Part shown: piece by piece, positions 1 to 5,744 of the stretch
How positions within the stretch are numbered: position 1 is the first letter of the stretch
Layout of the letters: each line of letters starts with the position of its first letter
Source of the DNA: Ruminococcus flavefaciens
GTDB lineage: Bacteria > Bacillota > Clostridia > Oscillospirales > Ruminococcaceae
Assembly (NCBI GenBank): GCA_002373775.1
Contig: DFJW01000005.1
Coordinates: 6,205-14,360, forward strand
Length of the DNA: 8,156 nt
Reading direction: 5' to 3'
The notes under the pieces: generated by a model
What the model was told of the DNA's origin: nothing
Databases searched by the model: none
Seen by the model: the letters and a program-made list of their open reading frames with translations, nothing else
Program-made: the position numbers and the translations under genes

Positions 1-10
1 TTTATTCGTC

Positions 11-42
11 ACCGCTGCTGCCGAACAAGCCGGCGAAGCGGT
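11..42 (-). terminator. Imperfect hairpin just downstream of the surface-protein gene
   Basis: Arms ACCGCT (11-16) and AGCGGT (37-42) enclose a second pairing, GCCG (20-23) with CGGC (31-34), around a loop at 24-30. It starts 14 nt past the stop codon, so it could end the surface-protein transcript. On the minus strand the sequence after the stem (GACGAATAAA) is not a U-tract, and the window ends there. It may instead be part of a neighbouring convergent coding region. All of 1-55 is open in two plus-strand frames but too short to judge. Confidence 0.3.
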
Positions 43-55
43 ACTTTGTGGTTAA

Positions 56-3000
56 TTATTCCTCTTCCCTTTTGCTTCTGATAACTAATGCAGAACCAGC
101 AGCTGTCATAAGAGCAGCGATACTTGCGATCATAGCGAATGATACAGGATAACCTGTCTCAGGGAGTGAAGAACCTTCGTCTGTGGTGCTTGATGTTATA
201 GCAGTTGTAGTAGTGGAATCAGTAGTATCTGTTGAAGTAGTTGTTTCGGTTGTTGTTTCAACAAGAGGACCATCTCCGCTGAGATTATACTTCTTACCGC
301 TGAAATCCTTTACTTCGCCCTTTGCAGCGAGCTTGCTGCCGTCCTTTACAGTAATTGCTGTATCGGGAGCGATGATAACGTCAACATAATCAGGGATAGT
401 AACATCTGCTGTAACTGTAACATTGCCGAAGATAGTAAGCTCAGTCTTTTCACCTGCCTTGACTGCATCTTCAACAGCAACTCTGATGTCTGCATAGGTC
501 TTGCCATTGCTGAGCATAGCTGCTGCCTGTGAATTGATGTTGATGCTGTCAACTACATCGCCGCATATATCGCATACCTTTACAGCGAGTCCGGACTGAC
601 CGCCCTGCGGAGCGTCGATAAGTGTATATCCGCTTGTAGAGCTGCACTCGTGATCCTCAACGCTTAACAGCTTGATCTCTTCCTTTGTACCGTCGGAATA
701 GTCAATGTGGAGAATGCCGTTCTTGCCTGCCTTATTTGAAATGAGCTTGATAGCAGTTTCGCCTGTGATAGTGATCTTTCCGTCTGTATCGGGTTCAATT
801 CCTGTCATCTCTTCAAGCTCAAATATCTTGCTGTCTGCCTGAGAAGCTGTTTCAGAAGGAGCGGGCTTCATTGAACCGTCTGCTTCCTCAACATAAACTG
901 TTGCTGTTACCTCAGGTGAGGGAGTATTTACAGTAAAGATCGATACAGGACGAATTAAGCATACATGACCTCTGCCGCGTCCAAGCACACTGTCAAGGTA
1001 ATCACCGAAGCCGGTAGAGGTGTATGAAGAGTGGTTTGTAGTTGATGCTATTGCGAAAGGTGCAATAATATAATTGTTTCTGTAATAAGTATATGTTGCG
1101 CGCGGATCAGTTCTGTCTCTGAAGAATGCCTGACTGAGAGTAGTGTAAGCTGAATTGGTGTATAAGAAATGTACGCCGCTTGTTGAAGCAGTACCGTTAT
1201 CAATGATGTTGATCTCGTAGGGAACAGTCATATCAGAGCCTGCGAAATTAACAGATACTGACTTGAGGATATGCTCCACAGGAAGCTCACCAAGAGCTTC
1301 TTCATAGAAGCGGTTGTACCAGTAATAGCCTAAGAGCTCAGGTCTTCTTGAAGATGCTAAAAGGGTACTGTATATGTGTGCATTTCTGCTCTCTCTGCCG
1401 ATATACTGCTCATATACCGACTTCCAGAGATCCTTTACATTCAGCTCGATAACTGCTGATTCACCCGGAGCCAGCTCATCTACACTGATGCTTGCAACAT
1501 CGTTTTTGCTGAAAATGTCCATATGCTTGTCAGCCACGGGCTTGAGTTCGCCGTTTCCGCGTGAACGGTAAAGTGTAGCGTCTGAGCCCTGCTCAAGTCT
1601 TGTGATAACGTTCTCAAGGTCATAGATAGGCTTGTCGGAAACGTTTTCGAGCTTGATCTTTATCTTATAAAGCTCATCATAGTATGAATATCTCGGGAGT
1701 TCAACTATCATCTTCAGTGCTGAAGCTGAATAAACGTGGAGAGTATCCTTTGATTTGAAAGTATAATCGAACTGCTCTCCTCCGTTGAGACCGCTGAAAA
1801 TTGCTGTAAGGTCATAGTCGCCTTCCTTATCGCCGCGGAGATACCAGTCAGCTGTCTTAACTTCATTGGGCTTAAGATCGCCGAAATCCTGTGTCTTGTC
1901 ACCCTTGCAGAGTGTAAGACCTTCGGGGATATTGAGTGTAGCTGTGCAGTCGTTAAGTGTCTTTTTGTCATTGTTTACGACAATGAGCTGAACATCATAG
2001 AATTCCTTGAGCCACTTGCTCTTGCCGTAGATTATCATATACATTTCTTCTTCAACTGTCTCAGTACGAACAACATAAGCGCCGAGTCCCGGAACATATG
2101 TAGGTGTGTTTGTGCTGACAACTACTCCCGAGCAGCCTGCAACATTGATAACTACATGATCGCGGACAGGAGTGCCTGCTGTATCGTATGAAACTATCTT
2201 GTCGATAACAACGCCTGCTGCATCGAAATCAGCTTCGATAGTGTACTGGAAGCTGTTGAAGTTATCGTCGCCTGAAATATCTATACCTGCGTCGATCACC
2301 TGCTGCTTTGTCATAGGAGTGACCTTGAGCTCGCCGTTGATGTTAAGACGAGTCGGCTCAGCGCTGTCAAGATCAGCGGGCTTGTCGGAAACGTTCTCCC
2401 ACTCGCAGATGAACCACATAGTGTTTCCGCCCGGAAGGTCATTCCACTCACCGCTGGCGTATGTGTGAATAAAGTTTTCACGTCCGCCAAGGTTATTCGG
2501 TTCACCTTTTGCCCAGTTGGAAAATCTGATAGGTTCGCCGTTGAGCCAGCAGAAGTTTCCTTCTTCATCGCGGGTTCCGCCTATCCAGCAGTTACCTGCG
2601 TCTGCATTTGCAATTACATTTTTGATCTGGAGCTGTTCTTCGGGAGAAGTAATTACAGCCAGATGTCCGTTGATGCTTCTGCAGTAAGCCTCTGCATCAG
2701 CCCAAGACAAGTATTCTTTGATTACTTCATACTTTCTGATGTCAGGAAGAGCAGGTGCGGTAGTTGTAGTGGTAGTTGTGGTTGATTCTGTTGTTGTAGT
2801 GGTAGTTGTTGATTCTGATGTAGTATCAGATGTAGTGGCTGATGTTGTTTCAGAAGTTGTAGTTGTTTCTGAAATGGTATCAGTTGTTGTGGTAGTTGAG
2901 TCAACGGTCTTGCCGTCTTTTTCGAGGACAAAGCCGAAGTTCTCAGTTCCGAAGAATGTGTCTCCTGGGCTCTCGGCACTTTCGTTTATATCGTCCCATT

Positions 3001-3730
3001 TTCCTATCTGTCCACCGAATGATTTGAATTCATTACCATAAATAAAAACTGTATTCTGGTTTCCATTAGAATTGTTGGGAGTATTGGGGTTCCAGTTGGT
3101 ATAGTCTGCTTTTTCACCTGTTACCCAGTCGAATTCACCGTCATCGTTCTTTTTTAAGCCGATCCAGTAATTATTTTTGATCTCTGACTGAGCACTGAGG
3201 AGAGCCTCGATACGAGCCTGCTCATAAGCAGATGTGATAACAGCAAGGTGACCGCCCTTGCTCTCACAGTAAGCCTCTGCCTCCTGCCATGTCATACCTT
3301 CGTTGATTATCTCGTAACTGACAGAACCGGAATAATATTTCCATTCAATGTTTCCCGTATATGGAAACTTGAAATCATCAGCTTTTCCTGCTGATGCCGC
3401 TGCATAATAGTTTAAGATTATTTCGGCATCACGAAGATCTAACTCTCCGTTACTGTCAACATCTGCTGCTGCAAGATCAATAGATGTATCATCGCATGAT
3501 ATTACGAATTTTTCGATAAGACCAGCGTCAACCTTGTCGATGATCCCATCGCCGTTCACATCACCATAGTTTACTGCTGATCCGGACTTTGCGAGCTCTG
3601 TCTGATTATCAGTTTCTGCTGCAATTGCGTGTAACGGCATTGCGGCAAATATCTGAGTACCTGCTACGGCAGAAGCAGCAAGTGCAGACAAAACTCTTGT
3701 TTTGATTTTTCTGTGATCATGTGTCCACAT
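56..3730 (-). CDS. Secreted, sortase-anchored dockerin protein with two C-type-lectin-like domains
   Basis: Predicted cell-surface binding protein of 1224 residues. Visible in order: a signal peptide (basic HRKIKTR, hydrophobic core, likely cleavage near A38); a dockerin at about 55-110 with two Ca-binding loops (D57/N59/D61/D65/D68 and D90/D92/N94/D98/D101); a C-type-lectin-like domain (CTLD) at about 137-270; a Thr-rich linker (278-325); a second CTLD at about 331-445 with C350/C442, EPN at 410-412 and WND at 429-431; a long stalk (about 446-1156) with Ig/CARDB-like stretches but no family I can name; a Thr-rich linker (1157-1188); and LPETG at 1189-1193 followed by a hydrophobic helix and RSKREEE. 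The start is fixed by AAAGGAGGT 7 nt upstream of ATG. Known for the families: dockerins bind cohesins, sortase links LPxTG to peptidoglycan, and many CTLDs bind sugars or proteins. Inferred role: wall-bound adhesin or glycan binder that may also recruit cohesin partners. It has its own promoter. No catalytic domain is visible. Architecture is confident; ligand is unknown. Confidence 0.93.
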   Translation of the reverse strand: MWTHDHRKIKTRVLSALAASAVAGTQIFAAMPLHAIAAETDNQTELAKSGSAVNYGDVNGDGIIDKVDAGLIEKFVISCDDTSIDLAAADVDSNGELDLRDAEIILNYYAAASAGKADDFKFPYTGNIEWKYYSGSVSYEIINEGMTWQEAEAYCESKGGHLAVITSAYEQARIEALLSAQSEIKNNYWIGLKKNDDGEFDWVTGEKADYTNWNPNTPNNSNGNQNTVFIYGNEFKSFGGQIGKWDDINESAESPGDTFFGTENFGFVLEKDGKTVDSTTTTTDTISETTTTSETTSATTSDTTSESTTTTTTTESTTTTTTTTAPALPDIRKYEVIKEYLSWADAEAYCRSINGHLAVITSPEEQLQIKNVIANADAGNCWIGGTRDEEGNFCWLNGEPIRFSNWAKGEPNNLGGRENFIHTYASGEWNDLPGGNTMWFICEWENVSDKPADLDSAEPTRLNINGELKVTPMTKQQVIDAGIDISGDDNFNSFQYTIEADFDAAGVVIDKIVSYDTAGTPVRDHVVINVAGCSGVVVSTNTPTYVPGLGAYVVRTETVEEEMYMIIYGKSKWLKEFYDVQLIVVNNDKKTLNDCTATLNIPEGLTLCKGDKTQDFGDLKPNEVKTADWYLRGDKEGDYDLTAIFSGLNGGEQFDYTFKSKDTLHVYSASALKMIVELPRYSYYDELYKIKIKLENVSDKPIYDLENVITRLEQGSDATLYRSRGNGELKPVADKHMDIFSKNDVASISVDELAPGESAVIELNVKDLWKSVYEQYIGRESRNAHIYSTLLASSRRPELLGYYWYNRFYEEALGELPVEHILKSVSVNFAGSDMTVPYEINIIDNGTASTSGVHFLYTNSAYTTLSQAFFRDRTDPRATYTYYRNNYIIAPFAIASTTNHSSYTSTGFGDYLDSVLGRGRGHVCLIRPVSIFTVNTPSPEVTATVYVEEADGSMKPAPSETASQADSKIFELEEMTGIEPDTDGKITITGETAIKLISNKAGKNGILHIDYSDGTKEEIKLLSVEDHECSSTSGYTLIDAPQGGQSGLAVKVCDICGDVVDSININSQAAAMLSNGKTYADIRVAVEDAVKAGEKTELTIFGNVTVTADVTIPDYVDVIIAPDTAITVKDGSKLAAKGEVKDFSGKKYNLSGDGPLVETTTETTTSTDTTDSTTTTAITSSTTDEGSSLPETGYPVSFAMIASIAALMTAAGSALVIRSKREEE
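59..166 (-). other. LPETG cell-wall sorting signal
   Basis: The last 36 residues hold L1189-P-E-T-G1193, then a hydrophobic stretch (about YPVSFAMIASIAALMTAAG through LVI) and a charged tail RSKREEE. This is the complete tripartite signal used by sortases of class A or a related class: cleavage between T and G, and a membrane helix with a positive stop-transfer end. No sortase gene is present in the window, so it must be encoded elsewhere. Confidence 0.93.
167..262 (-). repeat. C-terminal Thr/Ser-rich wall-spanning linker
   Basis: Encodes residues 1157-1188, made of Thr with Ser, Asp and Glu, directly before the LPETG motif. The position is typical of the flexible segment that crosses peptidoglycan in sortase substrates. 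The triplet-repeat DNA resembles the linker between the two lectin domains. Confidence 0.85.
2396..2740 (-). other. C-type-lectin-like domain 2 with EPN/WND motifs
   Basis: Residues about 331-445. The order is LSWADAEAYC, NGHLAVITSPEEQ, CWIGG, FCWLNGE, NWAKGEPNN, EWNDLPGG and WFICEWE. C350 and C442 are placed to form the canonical long CTLD disulfide, with C381 and C394 as a possible extra pair. E410-P411-N412 plus W429-N430-D431 match the Ca-site motifs that in animal C-type lectins go with mannose-type specificity. This domain is closer to the classical lectin pattern than the upstream copy. The sugar specificity is an inference by analogy. Confidence 0.83.
2756..2899 (-). repeat. Thr-rich low-complexity linker between the two lectin domains
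   Basis: Encodes residues 278-325, almost only Thr with scattered Ser, Asp and Glu, including uninterrupted runs of 7 and 8 Thr. The DNA is a degenerate triplet repeat that reads gtt/gta/gtg on the plus strand, so it opens spurious Val-rich plus-strand frames. Such linkers join modules in ruminococcal extracellular proteins and are likely O-glycosylated. Repeat length is expected to vary between strains by slippage. Confidence 0.9.
2921..3322 (-). other. C-type-lectin-like domain 1
   Basis: Residues about 137-270 of the surface protein. The fold signature is visible: MTWQEAEAYC, GGHLAVITS with a following Glu, YWIGL, then W202, W213, WDD at 245-247 and a closing FGFVLE strand. The Ca site is not canonical: the EPN position reads TPN (217-219) and WND reads WDD. 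C155 lacks the usual C-terminal partner cysteine, so the domain should have no classical long disulfide. Ca-dependent sugar binding is therefore doubtful here, though the fold assignment is good. Confidence 0.8.
3401..3568 (-). other. Dockerin domain (type I-like) near the N-terminus
   Basis: This part encodes residues 55-110 of the lectin protein. Two 12-residue EF-hand-like loops start with DVNGDGIIDKVD and DVDSNGELDLRD. Asp/Asn occur at positions 1, 3 and 5 and Asp at 12 of each loop, separated by about 21 residues, which is the duplicated F-hand layout of dockerins. The first loop is followed by AGLIEKFV and the second by AEIILNYY, the expected helices. Dockerins dock onto cohesins of scaffoldins. 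Here the domain follows directly after the signal peptide, whereas in most cellulosomal enzymes it is C-terminal. Confidence 0.88.
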
Positions 3731-3737
3731 TTCAAAG

Positions 3738-3746
3738 ACCTCCTTT
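3738..3746 (-). promoter_or_regulatory. Ribosome binding site of the surface-protein gene
   Basis: The minus strand reads AAAGGAGGT, a near-perfect anti-16S match, 7 nt before ATG at 3730. It supports that ATG over later in-frame starts and predicts strong translation. Confidence 0.9.
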
Positions 3747-3754
3747 GTAATGAC

Positions 3755-3770
3755 TCTTCTTATAAGAAGA
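3755..3770 (-). promoter_or_regulatory. 16-nt perfect palindrome in the leader of the surface-protein gene
   Basis: TCTTCTTATAAGAAGA is identical to its own reverse complement. It lies between the predicted transcription start (near 3788) and the ribosome binding site (3738-3746). It could be an operator for a dimeric repressor acting downstream of the promoter, or a 6-bp RNA stem with a UAUA loop in the leader. The sequence does not decide between the two. Confidence 0.5.
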
Positions 3771-3794
3771 TAACGCTATAATACTGCCAAGATA

Positions 3795-3823
3795 ATTATA
3801 CCAATGCCTCAGGCGGAAGTCAA
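3795..3823 (-). promoter_or_regulatory. SigA-type promoter of the surface-protein gene
   Basis: On the minus strand, TTGACT (3823-3818), a 17-nt spacer and TATAAT (3800-3795), preceded by TGG to give an extended -10. The -10 is perfect, the -35 matches 5 of 6, and the spacing is optimal. The start site would be near 3788, giving a leader of about 58 nt. Confidence 0.85.
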
Positions 3824-3935
3824 TGGAATTGCCATTATCCGATATATATTTTGGTGAATTGCACCTATTATACCGCTGTTATGCCACGGCAAATCTAAAT
3901 ATGTTACAATATTATTACGGCTATGCTGATATACA

Positions 3936-3969
3936 GATAAGACCGACTGTGCTGACGATCGGTCTTATC
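3936..3969 (-). terminator. Hairpin downstream of the amidotransferase-Sel1 gene
   Basis: A perfect 11-bp inverted repeat, GATAAGACCGA (3936-3946) and TCGGTCTTATC (3959-3969), with a 12-nt loop, begins 29 nt after the stop codon at 3999. The sequence after the stem on the minus strand (TGTATATC) is only moderately U-rich, so it may be a weak intrinsic terminator or a 3'-end stabilising stem. It separates the gene from the next promoter. Confidence 0.6.
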
Positions 3970-3998
3970 ATATGCTATTATATTGCATTATTTTTCGT

Positions 3999-5468
3999 TT
4001 ACACAGAATTCAGGAGCGTTTCATCCATTGAAACTCCCAGTTTTTCAAGATTGTTTTTAGCTACTTCGTTTCCTTGTGCTGCCGATCTCCTGTACCACTT
4101 GATAGCCTGTGAGCTGTCCTTGGATAATACATACCCGGTCTCATACATATACGCAAGATAACACTGTGCGACAGCATTTTCTTGTTCAGCAGCTTTTCTA
4201 TACCACTCGGCTGCGGTGTTTCTGTTTTGCTCAACACCATATCCGTTCTCATACATAACGCCAAGATTAAACTGTGCAGCAGCATTTTCGTGTTCAGCAG
4301 CCTTTTTATACCACTCGGCTGCGGTGTTTTGGTTTTGTTCTACGCCATATCCGTTCTCGTACATAACGCCAAGATTAAACTGTGCATCAACATTTCCGTG
4401 TTCAGCAGCTTTTTTATACCACTTAACTGCGGTGTTTTTGTTTTGTTCCACACCTTTTCCGTTTTCATACATCCACCCGAGATTACACTGACCGTTCGCA
4501 CTTCCACGTTCAGCAGCTCTGCGATACCACCTGAATGCTTCTTCATCATTCTGCTCTACGCCATTTCCGTTCTGATACATAACGCCAAGATTAAACTGTG
4601 CTTCAGCATTATCCTGTTCAGCAGCTCTGCGATACCACCTGACCGCTTCTTCGTCATTCTGCTCTACGCCATACCCGTTCTGATACATAAAGCCAAGCTT
4701 ATACTGTGCATCATCACTGCCCTGTTCTGCATTTCTGAGATACTTGCTCATCTTAGGCTCAAAATGGCTTCTCGTGATACTGCCGTTTTTATCTATGCAG
4801 AGTATATCGCCGTCCTCTGTATCAATACACTTGTACTCTGACTCGTTAAGTCCCAGCTGGTTTATTGCCTTCGTCATTATGGACTCCGTTGACGCGTATA
4901 CATAAAGTCCGAGCTCCTCAAACTTGACAAGGTACATTGGATTGCTGCCCTTTATTATGTACAGGTTATCGGACTGGTCAAGCACACTGAATGTAAAAAT
5001 ACCGTCAACCGTATCAGCCATATACTGTAAGCTGCCGGAGTCCAGCTTACCCTGCTTCTCTATCAGCTGTACGCCTATGTAGCTGTCGGTGTCGATATGA
5101 GAGTCTGGGATAGTTCCGTTCTTACGAAGCTCCTTGTCGTTCCACAGGGAACCGTTATGAGCGAGAGCAAACTCCTTATCGGCATAGCCTTCAAAAGGAT
5201 GATTGTTGCAGTTATTCTTTTTATTGCCCTGTGTAGCCAGCCGATCATGTCCCATAACAGCCTTTGTGCCGTCAGGGACGTTAAAGTGTATCTTATGAGC
5301 AGGCTCAGGTCTTTTGAATACAACGATCTTTCCGTCTTTCACATAGCTGATGCCTGCTGCATCAGTACCGCCCTCCTCGGCAGCATTTGCCAGCGCCTGA
5401 GTGAGCTTTTCAAGCACCCTGTACGGAACAACACCTTTATAGTCGAGCCAGCCGAATAATGCACACAT
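3999..5468 (-). CDS. Class II glutamine amidotransferase domain fused to Sel1 repeats
   Basis: Cytoplasmic protein of 489 residues. Residues 2-240 form a class II (Ntn-hydrolase) glutaminase domain: nucleophile C2 directly after Met (MCALFGW), GGTDAAGIS (33-41), GHDRLATQG (73-81, Arg76), HNGSL (104-108, oxyanion hole N105/G106) and DTDS (126-129). These are the residues used in PurF and GlmS to hydrolyse glutamine to glutamate and ammonia, so the domain should be active. No phosphoribosyl, isomerase or synthetase domain follows. Instead, from about residue 243, there are six full 36-residue Sel1 units (AEQG..AQ.NLG.MY.NG.GVEQN pattern) and a degenerate seventh, an alpha-solenoid that normally binds proteins. 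The start is ATG 5468, because Cys must follow Met and GGGAGG lies 9 nt upstream; an open extension to 5501 would destroy the N-terminal nucleophile. Monocistronic. The acceptor substrate is unknown. It could supply ammonia to a partner held by the repeats, or act on a protein. Confidence 0.92.
   Translation of the reverse strand: MCALFGWLDYKGVVPYRVLEKLTQALANAAEEGGTDAAGISYVKDGKIVVFKRPEPAHKIHFNVPDGTKAVMGHDRLATQGNKKNNCNNHPFEGYADKEFALAHNGSLWNDKELRKNGTIPDSHIDTDSYIGVQLIEKQGKLDSGSLQYMADTVDGIFTFSVLDQSDNLYIIKGSNPMYLVKFEELGLYVYASTESIMTKAINQLGLNESEYKCIDTEDGDILCIDKNGSITRSHFEPKMSKYLRNAEQGSDDAQYKLGFMYQNGYGVEQNDEEAVRWYRRAAEQDNAEAQFNLGVMYQNGNGVEQNDEEAFRWYRRAAERGSANGQCNLGWMYENGKGVEQNKNTAVKWYKKAAEHGNVDAQFNLGVMYENGYGVEQNQNTAAEWYKKAAEHENAAAQFNLGVMYENGYGVEQNRNTAAEWYRKAAEQENAVAQCYLAYMYETGYVLSKDSSQAIKWYRRSAAQGNEVAKNNLEKLGVSMDETLLNSV
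4077..4832 (-). repeat. Tandem 108-bp repeats encoding Sel1 units
   Basis: The same landmark, ttcagcag or a close variant, recurs exactly every 108 bp at 4077, 4185, 4293, 4401, 4509, 4617 and 4725. Each unit encodes 36 residues. Units beginning at 4185 and 4293 are nearly identical over most of their length, while the outer ones (4077 and 4725) are more diverged. This points to repeat expansion or gene conversion inside the array. It is coding throughout and is not a CRISPR. Confidence 0.9.
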
Positions 5469-5477
5469 ATTATTTAT

Positions 5478-5483
5478 CCTCCC
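5478..5483 (-). promoter_or_regulatory. Ribosome binding site fixing the amidotransferase start
   Basis: The minus strand reads GGGAGG, 9 nt before ATG 5468. This decides the start against the in-frame upstream codon at 5501, and it agrees with the need for Cys at position 2. Confidence 0.88.
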
Positions 5484-5574
5484 TGATCTTAACGTCTGCA
5501 AATAATGAACTGTTTTTTAACAAACGATAGCTTTTATATCAAAAGGCTGTAACGCCTTCTTTTTCAGTATAATA

Positions 5575-5603
5575 ATTATACCATAATACGAAAGTTTAAT
5601 CAA
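5575..5603 (-). promoter_or_regulatory. Extended -10 promoter of the amidotransferase-Sel1 gene
   Basis: On the minus strand, TTGATT (5603-5598), a 17-nt spacer and TATAAT (5580-5575) with TGG immediately before it. The start is expected near 5568, giving a leader of about 100 nt. The leader contains a short AAGGC/GCCTT hairpin (5543-5558). An interrupted palindrome, GTATAATAATTATAC (5567-5581), covers the -10 and start region. Confidence 0.82.
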
Positions 5604-5684
5604 GGACTTCGTTAAAACAATTTTGCAGTATATTTGAACGGTTTCAAGTACGACAAAGCTGAAACGACGAGGACATAAAACAAA

Positions 5685-5716
5685 CCCGAAAGCAGTCATA
5701 TAAGACCGCCTTCGGG
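5685..5716 (-). terminator. Intrinsic terminator of the dehydrogenase/cyclase/SMR operon
   Basis: On the minus strand, CCCGAAGGCGGTC pairs with GACTGCTTTCGGG over 13 bp around a 6-nt loop. It is preceded by AAAAG and followed by TTTGTTTT. Two pairs are G-U in minus-strand RNA but would be A-C mismatches in plus-strand RNA, so the structure is built to work on the minus strand. It begins 28 nt after the stop at 5745. Confidence 0.9.
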
Positions 5717-5744
5717 CTTTTAAGCATATTGATTTCAGGACTTA

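Larger units (their letters stand above)
5469..5744 (-). other. Intergenic region between the operon tail and the amidotransferase gene
   Basis: It holds, in minus-strand order, the operon terminator (5716-5685), a GTTTCA/TGAAAC short inverted repeat (5641-5665), the extended -10 promoter (5603-5575), a weak leader hairpin (5543-5558) and the ribosome binding site (5483-5478). A 60-codon open frame at 5517-5699 crosses these signals, has no ribosome binding site and is not considered a gene. Confidence 0.75.

Noticed and set aside
2718..3041. Val/Ser-rich open frame on the plus strand opposite the Thr linker
   Set aside because: It is the antisense reading of the Thr-codon repeat, has no ribosome binding site, and lies inside a well-supported minus-strand gene.
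3823..4161. 112-codon plus-strand open frame over the intergenic hairpin
   Set aside because: It has no ribosome binding site, spans a terminator-like hairpin, and ends inside the antisense of the Sel1 gene.
4077..4832. CRISPR-like regular repeats
   Set aside because: The units are contiguous, 108 bp long, coding in one frame and without spacers, and they match Sel1 repeats.
4182..4841. 219-codon plus-strand open frame with repeated hydrophobic segments
   Set aside because: It is the complement of the Sel1 repeat array; its periodic FSSFSIPLGC pattern comes only from the 108-bp coding repeats on the other strand.
5469..5501. N-terminal extension of the amidotransferase gene (MQTLRSGRINN)
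   Set aside because: It would bury the catalytic Cys, which must follow the initiator Met, and it lacks a ribosome binding site, whereas GGGAGG precedes the start at 5468.
5517..5699. 60-codon minus-strand open frame
   Set aside because: It starts in the terminator region, runs through the promoter of the next gene, and has no ribosome binding site and no recognisable family.
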